Source of the DNA: Paramarasmius palmivorus
Taxonomy: Eukaryota > Basidiomycota > Agaricomycetes > Agaricales > Marasmiaceae
Length of the DNA: 64,000 nucleotides
Direction of reading: 5' to 3'
Assembly (NCBI GenBank): GCA_037176845.1
Contig: JAYKXP010000064.1
Span: 62,001 to 126,000 of the forward strand
Position numbers and translations under genes: made by a program. This document shows positions 56,420 to 64,000 of this stretch, piece after piece (the first letter of the stretch is position 1; every line of letters begins with the position of its first letter). Under the pieces are notes generated by a model, which ran no database searches, was not told the origin of the DNA, and saw only the letters and a program-made list of their open reading frames with translations.

Positions 56420-57625
56420 AGGTAAGGCGTTCACCATCGCATGATTTCCACAATGAACTCAATCTCCGTAGGGGGCTCAGTGATATCTAAGAAAGTAGTT
56501 CCATTACTTCCATCGAGTATCACTTTATGTTTCCAATTACCGTCTCCAAAATAATACTTATATCTACATATAACGAAAGTCTATCACAATGATAATTGTT
56601 CTTCGACGCGTCTTACTCGATGTCGCATGCCGGTTAGGCCCTGTACATCATAATGTTCGTGGCCGACGAGCAGCACAGCCCGCTACTGCTTTAATACTGT
56701 GTTGTATTCAGGTAATGCATAGAATGAAATGTTGTGACAAGAAATTCCTTCCGGGTCCAACTATCAATGCTACAATGTCAGACTCACAGCCCTATTTGTC
56801 GCCCGGCCTTTGTCACCTAACTCCTCAACAGCCTAAAGGGCTTGAAGCTTGAATAATCTTTGAAACTATACTCATTCCACCAGCGAGTAACTTGGTACAC
56901 AATGATACTTGTAGCATGTAGGCCGCCTTACTTAGCATGCTCAAGAACTCAATTTTGCAAAATCATGGGTGATGAATTGAGTACTGATGCTGCGATGCAC
57001 CTGTTCGTCGCCCGGCTCCTCACAGGCACAGGTGAATTTCTCTTGCACTTACCTGTCGACACGGATTTGTCATGGGGTATATGAAATACACCTATCAAAT
57101 ATTTAAACCACCATTAGTGATGATAAATGAAGCTGAATTCTGGAAACATACCCCGAGATAGACCAGTCCAGTTGAATCGTAAGCCGAGACCCATTGGTGT
57201 AACTTCCCACTCGTGTTTGAGGATCAGGGGTAGCATTCAGATATGTGACTGCGTCGTTATGAAACTAGGTATGTCAACCGGTAAATTTTCCAGATGGGTG
57301 TTTGCCGTTCCGGGCCGTTCTCAGAGACGCCACCACATCGTACTTGTTTTCGCAAGACAACACTCCGCTAATACAAACTTGATTCTACAAAAGATTTCGC
57401 GACGTCAACCAACAACTTGAAAAAACCACAGCAGCAGCCAGTATATGAAATTGATGCAAGTTGACACACTTGAAGGTTCAGTGAGTGATTACTTCACGAG
57501 AGATGACGATGTTTCCCTATGGTCGAAGTTCGTAAGTACACATGATCCGGTACCGACAAAGTGATAACTCACGTAGTCGCTGTTGCTTTCATCGTTTGTA
57601 TTCTGCTTTCCTGATCCAGTGAACC
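56420..57625. other. Intergenic region, no gene supported
   Basis: 1.2 kb between the APH-like gene and the 3' end of the DUF6534-type remnant. Several frames of 60-97 codons exist but none shows motifs or splice structure. Confidence 0.5.
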
Positions 57626-58741
57626 TTATCTCAGATTCCATCGGGAGCTGCAGCATCCATTAGCTATGTTTAGAAAACGACGCTCGGCGCGACGAACCTG
57701 GCTACTTATCGGGGCTGTGGTTGAATCAGTGGTGCCAAATCTTCCGCTCGTTAGCTCAACAATAGTCTCCTTCTTCTCCCGAAGAGTGCTTCGGCCATTC
57801 AACCTGCCCAATACTTGAACTTCAATGAAAAGTAAGCCCAGATGCGAGCAACTCGCACCGCCATAAGTGAGTTCGAATACACTGGTGACGAGAGGCTGTT
57901 AGTAAGTACCAAGAATGCATGATAATTTCGTGTGCATTTACATTTTGCGAGGAATGTGAAGACCGCCACCCAAATGACTTCAGGATTTCAGCAGAAGGTG
58001 GGCCAGAGAAGGATTTTAATACCCACAATTGTCGGGCATGACCAGGAACTACATGCAGATAAGTACTTATTCCGTCTCCAATCAAAAAAACAAACAGCTC
58101 ACAAGAATCATCATCAGTACTCCTGCCATACTATAGTATGCATTGGAGGAAAGATGGTGTTCGTAAAAGCGGACTACAAAGTCCGAGTCAAATGAGAATA
58201 CCTTGTCAACAATCCAGTCTCTAGTGTAGCAATGTAAGAAATCTTTAGCCCAGAGAAACGAGTTGAGTTACCCACGTAGTGTCCAAAGTATGAGTGTATC
58301 TATGACAGCGACGGTGCTGCAAACCTCGAGCTTAACGTCAATCGAGTGAACATGAGCCACTGATGGCTACCTTTTCAATCCGCTCCGATTGCGCTCACAC
58401 AGGAGGGCAAAGACGAGAGATGCAGCAATTAGAACGTCGTTGGCGGCACCGATGACTATGGTTGCCATGATCGACCATTCCCAGTCTCTTAAGTACACGT
58501 CCCGCGAAGTCCTTTGAACGCCCTCGATGAATGAGATCATAGCCATGACCATCTGAACGAGTGACGTAGACCAGCACACAAGGGTGATTATCCAGCTGCG
58601 GCTAAGATTAGTGTTAACATTATCATGACCTCAAAGCAGAATACACCAAGCCCAAACGTTATTCCAATGATACGCCAGGCCAGGAAACCCTGGATTGCAT
58701 TGACGAATATGAGCAATGGGTAGGAGAGTAAGAGTTTAGCC
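57626..58741 (-). pseudogene. DUF6534-type gene, 3' part, cut by the gypsy element
   Basis: On minus, from the element border: LLLSYPLLIFVNAIQGFLAW, SWIITLVCWSTSLVQMVMAM, VIGAANDVLIAASLVFALL, ERNRSGLKR, VAVIDTLILWTL spliced to ETGLLTR, AGVLMMILVS, YSNSLMA and LNGRSTLREKKETIVEL. This is the C-terminal two-thirds of a DUF6534-type protein in the right order, with introns of about 50 nt. The first exons are absent because the gypsy LTR begins directly upstream; they may lie beyond the right edge. The last splice does not close cleanly in my model. Confidence 0.6.
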
Positions 58742-59032
58742 TGACTTAGTGGAGTGGAAAGCGCGCTGAACAGGATTGCAGTGCAAAGGGTTTTGGGGGG
58801 ATTTGGAAGCCTGTCGTATAGACAGGAACACTGAAGAGAGAGTGAGAGAGGGCGAGAGAGAGAACGAAGGAGACCGAACGAATATACAGTGAACCACGAT
58901 ATATTCAGGAAGGTGAAAGTAAAAGGTAAAGAAGCTACAAACGAGTGTACGTATATATGAATCTATATGTGTAAATAAGAGCAAATATCGGGAACGTCCG
59001 AACTGTCAGTAAACGCCGGAGGCAGGTTTACA
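58742..59032 (-). repeat. 3' LTR of the gypsy element (borders inferred)
   Basis: On minus it starts TGTAAACCTGCCTCCGGCG right after the purine tract and is taken to end at AAGTCA, where coding sequence of a DUF6534-type gene begins. It is rich in CT repeats (CTCTCTCTCGCCCTCTCTCA). The left border is not proven, as the other LTR is outside the window. Confidence 0.55.
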
Positions 59033-59067
59033 CCCTCCCCCACTTTGAAAAACGACCACGGTTTAGA

Positions 59068-62000
59068 TCAACTTATACGACGGAAGTCGGAGGCCACTTT
59101 CGGGAGCGATCCCGTGAGGATTCTTATAACCGAAGCTACAGACGAATTATTAAGTATTTCCTTCTTCAAGGATTCCGGCCCTGCGCCACCGTTCCGAATC
59201 CAGATCTCGAGAGCTTCACATTCATCAACATCAGCCCATTTAAGCCACTCATCCTCGTTACGTGGGTACCCTTTCCAGTGCACTTTGAACTTCCATCCAC
59301 GACCTGCACGTTTCGCGTCGACGATTTCCTCAATTATCTGTTCCGGCAACCCATCGACCATCACGGGTCCGGGTCGCTCCAGACGTCGCCCGGGGAACAA
59401 TAGGTCGTCATTGTCGATGTACTTCACCAAGTCGGACACATAGTAATATGCTTCCTTTTTGTGACCCCCAGGAATCCCCAGTGCATATGTATCACACTCA
59501 GGGAACGCTTTAGTGACCTTGTAAGGACCGTCCTGTCGAGCAAAGAACTTCAGTGCTCGGTCCTGATCATATCTCTTGGCGTTCCTGCGGCGATGTAAGG
59601 TTGTGAGCATCACTGAATCTCCTATCCCGAACTTCTGGGGCTTCCCTCGATGTTTATTCGCCTGGAACGCCTGCATTACCTTCGTTGCGGCGAGGGCATC
59701 TTTCGCGTCATCCTCAATGGCTTTAATTTCAGATATTATAGTGTTCGCTTCAAGCAAGGCATCAGAATTCAAAGGTTCCTGTACCGGTGGCAACACCCGC
59801 GGCGACCGACCAGTCTTCAACATGAACGCAGAGAAACCAGTGCTTGCGTTCACAGAATTGCACATTTCAAATCTGATCTTAGGGAGAGCGCGTGCCCACC
59901 CTCTATGATGTACATCCACATAATACCTTAGACTCTGAACAAAGGTCTTGTTAGTCTTTTCTGAGGCACCATCTGATTCTGGATGATACGCAGCCGACGC
60001 TTTAAGTTTGATTCCCGTGAGAAGCATCAATGCTTTCCAAAATTCTGACATCCACAGCTTGTCACGATCGCACACAATTTCCATCGGAAGACCATTATCG
60101 CAGTACCAATGTTCGAAGAAAACTCGAGCAGCCTCCGCTGCAGAAATGTCAACCCTGGTAGCCGCCAACTTGATGTCTGACCCCAAACGGCAAGTCATCG
60201 ACAAGATGCAGTTGAACCCCTGGTCTTCCGGCAAAGGTCCCACAAAATCCATGGCAATACAAGATAAACGCGAATCTGGTACTGGAAGAGGGTGCAGTGG
60301 ACCTTGTTTAGGCCTCGTCGAGGACTTATTGCGTTGGCAGTTGTCGCACCCAGGAATGTAGCTATGTTCGAAATCGCGTCGCATATTCGGCCAGTAGAAC
60401 GAGTCGCGCAGATGTCCGTAAGATTTGTCAAATCCGAAATGGCCCAAATCATCATGTGCAACACGAAAAAGGTTCTCACGTAAGTCGCTGTACTTGGGCA
60501 CAATCAGTCGATCACCTACATACCACAGCTTATCGCGCGAACTTATGCCGGGAGGCAATGCCGACAAGGACAGCAATTTTTTGCACCATGGATCTTTACT
60601 ATACCCTTCAATGACTTTCTTCCTAAAGTCCATATCCGAGGATATGGATAACACAGCTGCGACCTCTTGAGAAAGACAGGGCCAAGCGGAGAACGTTGCA
60701 TCAAAGTGTTCCTCATGTGTGTACTGTCCATCCTGGACACGGGACAGGGCATCTGCTCCGGTGTTGTCTGTACCCTTAATGTACGCAATTACCAAGTCAT
60801 ACTGCGACAAGAATTCCTGCCACCTGAGTTGGCGACGGGACAGGTCCTTCTGTGTTGTAAAATTTTCCAGTGTTCTGTGATCGGTCATTACATGTACGGT
60901 CATCCCGATACAGTCGGCACGCCACTTCTTCAATGCACGGATGATAGCCAGCAATTCCTTCTCATGAACAGGGTAATTCTTCTCAGCCCCTGATAGTTTC
61001 TGCGAGTCAAATGCCACTGGCTTGGCAGATCGGAGGTCACGTCCCCACATGAGAATGGCTCCCGTTCTCCATTCGCTTGCATCTGTCACCAAGAAGATCT
61101 TGTTGTCCTCTGGGTTGGCATGGTCGATTGTTGTCAACACCGACCGTGAGGTCACAAGCTCCTTGACACGTACAAATGCCTGTTCATGTTCCATGGTCCA
61201 TTCCGGCCAATTTTTCTCACATTCACGCTTCGTGAGTGGGTCCAAAATTCGAGTATATTCTGCAAGGTTTTCCAGGAATCCCGCAATGAAGCGAACCATG
61301 CCCAGGAAACGCCTCATCTCGGTAGCGCTTGTTGGTCTGGGAAAATTCAAAACAGCATCAGCTTTGCCCTGTTGCGCCTCAATCCCACGTTGGGAAATGT
61401 GGAAGCCTAGGAAATCAATTTCCAGCTGGAAGAAACAACATTTCTTTGGATTGCAGTACAGCCGAGCCTTACGTAGAGCTTCTAGAATCAGCCGTACATG
61501 TTGAGCATGTTCTTCTTCAGTATCCGACCAAATGATGATGTCGTCCAAATAGACATGGCAGAATTTCCCGATGTAGGGTCGGAGGGCCGCCACAACACGT
61601 CGTTGGTGTACAGCAGGCGAGTTACGCAGACCCTGAGGCATCACAACCCACTCATACAGTCCCAGGGGCGTGTTAACTGCCGTCAACGGAATTGAGTCAG
61701 GATGCAGCTTAGTCTGGTAGAAAGAGTCGGTCATGTCAACCTTTCCTAAAATCTTCCCCTTGGCTGCATCGGCCAGGATGTCTTCGATCCGTGGTAAAGG
61801 ATGGCGGTCCGGAACAGTATTCGCATTAAGACAGCGATAATCATTTACCCAACGTGGGAGTGCGTTCGGGTCTGCTTTAGGCACGAGGAACGCAGGTGAC
61901 GTGAATTGGGAATTGGAAGGACGGAGACGCCCTAAGGCAATATTCTTTTGAAGTAAGGTGTCCCAAGCTTCTTTAAGTTTCCGTGGTGCCTTGTAACTCC

Positions 62001-64000
62001 TAGCTTGTATCGTACTATGAGCGTTCTTTAGAGTAATCTTCATTACAATATCATCTGGCAAATCATCAACGTGTGGAATCTCCCCAAAGACATCTGCAAA
62101 CTCTTCTTTTATTGCCGAAGCTTGTTCATCCAGGGATTCTTGACGTGACAGTGATTCCACGCGTCTCCGAATATTCTTTGCCCAACAAGGAATCGACTCA
62201 ATTGGAGCTGCTATACCCAGAACTGTTGGCTCCCAACTCACGCGCGATATCGGCCTGAGTCGAAGGGACCCATCTACGAATCGAGACTTCAATTCTTTGA
62301 GAACATCTAGACGTGCTTTACAAATAAGTAATCTTTTGCCCTTGGGCGATAGAGTACAAACAGGAGTCGGAGGCGAATGCAAAGGAGGCTGAGGGTGCAT
62401 TAAGTCTATACCGGTATCAAGGTTTATCATAGTATCGCAATCATGGTTCGTAACAATGCGGTTATGCTTAAGAAAGGGACGGCCAAGAATCATTGGGGCA
62501 CAAAGGGAATCAGCGACAAAAGCTCGTACAATGCGGGATTTCCAATTCGATATAGGGCAGCGGAGACGAAACTTGGTGATATGCGTATAAGACGTATTGA
62601 GTGAACCAGAAGCGCCAGATGTGGTCTCCGGTTGCTGAACACGTTGAAGTTGAAGACCAGCAGCCAACGCCACATCACGTCTAATAATGCATAAGTATGA
62701 GCCGTCATCCATCAGAACATTTAGCGAGAGCTCGGCCTTCGGCCCCTTAAGGGTCGTGTGCCAGAAGAAATGCGGAACACGAAGTGGCTGTTCACTCACC
62801 TCTTCTTCTACTGAGCCGATGCTTACTGCGGCAGGCGAGGTATCCCTCATACCACGGGCAGCAGTGGACATACGTGCCGCTGGGCGAGGCGATGGCGAAT
62901 GGTCGGAGAACTCGTCGTCATCATCATCTCCGTCATAGGGTTCGATGACAGCAGCAACGGGAGGAGCAGAACTAGGACGAGAGTATGACATCCTAGAGGG
63001 CCCGCGTGAAGGCATTCGTTGATCAAAGACAGACACTCCCTGTGCAACATGATGTACGGGGTGAGTGTTGAACACTGCGGCAGTGGCATTGGACCACAAT
63101 GGGGCATTACCCTGCATGGTCGGCTGAGTTCCAGAAGTGGCAGCATTGGAGGCGAAAGAGCTGATGTCATCGACAGCATGTACGGCAGCAACGGGGGCAG
63201 GACGAGCCTTGAGGACGGCGTTAAGGGTGATGGGCCGCTCATGCTTCCGAGTAAAGTCTCGAATGAAGTTGGCGTCAGCCTGGTTGATGTGACGATACGG
63301 TACCTCGAGCGATGGAGGTCCCAGACCCTGAGCAGCGATAGGACAGTCTTTGCGCATGTGACCAGGCCTGAAAACCCAACAGCCATGACACATCTGGGTG
63401 CTGTTACACAACGCACGGAGTTCGGGGTTCTCCCTGACAACGACTTGGTATGAGGGGCACTCATATCTACCTTCAGCATTGGCAACAGCTGCCACCGGTG
63501 CAGAAGGCGTGGGCAAGACAGGGTTCGATGAAGAGGCGTTTTGATAAGAGCGTTGTTTACGTGGTTGTTCTGATGAGTAATGGTTACCAGAGTTGTATGA
63601 CAGGTCGCGTTTGTGAGCAGTGGCGGCAAGGAGAGAGGTGATCGAGTCAAGGCGTTCATCATGTTCCTTCTGAAATTCGGAGTACTTCTCGTCGGCAGCC
63701 AGAGCGCTCTTCACCCACTCTTCGTACGGAAGCGCGATGGTCACGTCGTTGACCACTAGGAACTTGCGGAAGTTCTTCGAACAAGCAGCATAGGCCTTGT
63801 TACGAAGGGCATTTGCATCGAGATGGTTGTCCGAGCCTTCCAACAGATCGTTGAGCTCGTTGAGACGGTCAAGGAGGCTCTGGAAGCTCTTGTCGTGCAT
63901 CAGATCCTGCTTCGTGTTGTCGATCATCTCTACCACCTGATCCCTCCACTTTCGACCTGCGAAGTGCCCAAACACTTCACCGATGAATTTGGCGTCATTG
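59068..64000 (-). CDS. Gag-Pol polyprotein of the gypsy chromovirus (5' end outside)
   Basis: At least 1643 codons open to the window edge. Positions counted from a GTG at 63975: gag with a zinc knuckle near 195 (CHGCWVFRPGHMRKDC, spacing CX2CX6HX4C, wider than usual); protease near 425 with MDDGS where D-S/T-G is normal; reverse transcriptase with VDMTDSFYQ and YLDDII near 810; RNase H (VTDASEWRTG); integrase with the HHCC finger (HDDLGH to CDNC, about 1175-1215) and the D, D, E triad in AMDFVG, CDRDK and SDGASEKTN; and a C-terminal chromodomain (FKVHWKGYPRNEDEWLKW, about 1560-1600), which in this group targets integration to chromatin marks. All polymerase and integrase catalytic residues are present. 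Confidence 0.93.
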   Translation of the reverse strand, partial: NDAKFIGEVFGHFAGRKWRDQVVEMIDNTKQDLMHDKSFQSLLDRLNELNDLLEGSDNHLDANALRNKAYAACSKNFRKFLVVNDVTIALPYEEWVKSALAADEKYSEFQKEHDERLDSITSLLAATAHKRDLSYNSGNHYSSEQPRKQRSYQNASSSNPVLPTPSAPVAAVANAEGRYECPSYQVVVRENPELRALCNSTQMCHGCWVFRPGHMRKDCPIAAQGLGPPSLEVPYRHINQADANFIRDFTRKHERPITLNAVLKARPAPVAAVHAVDDISSFASNAATSGTQPTMQGNAPLWSNATAAVFNTHPVHHVAQGVSVFDQRMPSRGPSRMSYSRPSSAPPVAAVIEPYDGDDDDDEFSDHSPSPRPAARMSTAARGMRDTSPAAVSIGSVEEEVSEQPLRVPHFFWHTTLKGPKAELSLNVLMDDGSYLCIIRRDVALAAGLQLQRVQQPETTSGASGSLNTSYTHITKFRLRCPISNWKSRIVRAFVADSLCAPMILGRPFLKHNRIVTNHDCDTMINLDTGIDLMHPQPPLHSPPTPVCTLSPKGKRLLICKARLDVLKELKSRFVDGSLRLRPISRVSWEPTVLGIAAPIESIPCWAKNIRRRVESLSRQESLDEQASAIKEEFADVFGEIPHVDDLPDDIVMKITLKNAHSTIQARSYKAPRKLKEAWDTLLQKNIALGRLRPSNSQFTSPAFLVPKADPNALPRWVNDYRCLNANTVPDRHPLPRIEDILADAAKGKILGKVDMTDSFYQTKLHPDSIPLTAVNTPLGLYEWVVMPQGLRNSPAVHQRRVVAALRPYIGKFCHVYLDDIIIWSDTEEEHAQHVRLILEALRKARLYCNPKKCCFFQLEIDFLGFHISQRGIEAQQGKADAVLNFPRPTSATEMRRFLGMVRFIAGFLENLAEYTRILDPLTKRECEKNWPEWTMEHEQAFVRVKELVTSRSVLTTIDHANPEDNKIFLVTDASEWRTGAILMWGRDLRSAKPVAFDSQKLSGAEKNYPVHEKELLAIIRALKKWRADCIGMTVHVMTDHRTLENFTTQKDLSRRQLRWQEFLSQYDLVIAYIKGTDNTGADALSRVQDGQYTHEEHFDATFSAWPCLSQEVAAVLSISSDMDFRKKVIEGYSKDPWCKKLLSLSALPPGISSRDKLWYVGDRLIVPKYSDLRENLFRVAHDDLGHFGFDKSYGHLRDSFYWPNMRRDFEHSYIPGCDNCQRNKSSTRPKQGPLHPLPVPDSRLSCIAMDFVGPLPEDQGFNCILSMTCRLGSDIKLAATRVDISAAEAARVFFEHWYCDNGLPMEIVCDRDKLWMSEFWKALMLLTGIKLKASAAYHPESDGASEKTNKTFVQSLRYYVDVHHRGWARALPKIRFEMCNSVNASTGFSAFMLKTGRSPRVLPPVQEPLNSDALLEANTIISEIKAIEDDAKDALAATKVMQAFQANKHRGKPQKFGIGDSVMLTTLHRRRNAKRYDQDRALKFFARQDGPYKVTKAFPECDTYALGIPGGHKKEAYYYVSDLVKYIDNDDLLFPGRRLERPGPVMVDGLPEQIIEEIVDAKRAGRGWKFKVHWKGYPRNEDEWLKWADVDECEALEIWIRNGGAGPESLKKEILNNSSVASVIRILTGSLPKVASDFRRIS

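Larger units (their letters stand above)
58742..64000 (-). mobile_element. Ty3/gypsy chromovirus (partial, extends past the right edge)
   Basis: Element on minus with its 3' LTR on the left (about 58742-59032), a purine tract at about 59033-59045 (GTGGGGGAGGG on minus) and one gag-pol frame from 59068 to the edge. The domain order protease, reverse transcriptase, RNase H, integrase, chromodomain is that of Ty3/gypsy chromoviruses. The frame has no stop, so the copy could be recent and active, but the 5' end and second LTR are not visible. Confidence 0.9.

Noticed and set aside
62847..63662. 271-codon minus-strand frame overlapping the gypsy gag
   Set aside because: Low-complexity composition (many H, T, L, P, M) and full overlap with the real gag-pol frame.

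Overview
The window looks like chromosomal DNA of a mushroom-forming basidiomycete (Agaricomycetes). Genes are broken by many GT-AG introns of about 40-60 nt. They include families typical of this group: DUF6534-type membrane proteins, Ser-rich kinases, basidiomycete F-box-like proteins, Ctr copper transporters, and copia and gypsy LTR retrotransposons. No bacterial, organellar or CRISPR features were seen. Exon coordinates were worked out by hand from splice signals and phase. Several models close perfectly in frame; others are given only as spans.

Layout. 0-3.7 kb: the acidic C-terminus of an unknown gene, a tRNA-like pol III box pair, a small multi-exon gene, and a five-exon gene resembling 2-oxoglutarate/Fe(II) dioxygenases, whose start codon lies in the arm of a 106-bp foldback element. 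3.8-11.5 kb: one minus-strand gene with a MULE-transposase-like layout, split by a 4.3-kb copia-type element with identical 316-bp LTRs and a 5-bp target duplication; the element has gag and a protease-like region but no integrase or reverse transcriptase. 12.5-14.2 kb: an 11-exon zinc-dependent dehydrogenase with four micro-exons.

15.3-25.4 kb: an intact 16-exon gene of 1541 codons (MLKL-like N-terminal helical domain, Ser-rich linker, protein kinase, conserved C-terminal domain), followed by two minus-strand F-box-like genes alternating with two degenerate pieces of the kinase gene. This reads as a decaying tandem array of kinase/F-box units. A further kinase paralogue at 42-44 kb has lost both the helical domain and the kinase domain but keeps the linker and C-terminal domain.

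25.5-49 kb: DUF6534-type membrane protein genes (one on minus at 25.5-27.3 kb, one fragment at 31 kb, copies I-IV at 31.9, 36.7, 44.3 and 47.1 kb), a three-exon Ctr copper transporter, an unknown four-helix membrane protein, an intron-containing tRNA-Glu relic, and a 2.46-kb DNA transposon with about 510-bp inverted repeats and an 8-bp target duplication. Copies II and III are a segmental duplication that joins the kinase paralogue.

49.8-64 kb: a membrane-anchored protein with a C-terminal zinc finger, an intact intron-containing tRNA-Glu(CTC) inside a segment duplicated from the 34-kb region, an APH-like phosphotransferase, the 3' part of another DUF6534-type gene, and a Ty3/gypsy chromovirus on minus that runs off the right edge and appears to have cut that gene.

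Overall this is an accessory, duplication-rich, transposon-rich region. The most interesting parts are the MLKL-like kinase with its domain-stripped relatives, the dioxygenase-like gene with a transposon-derived start, and the fresh copia insertion in an otherwise open transposase-like gene.
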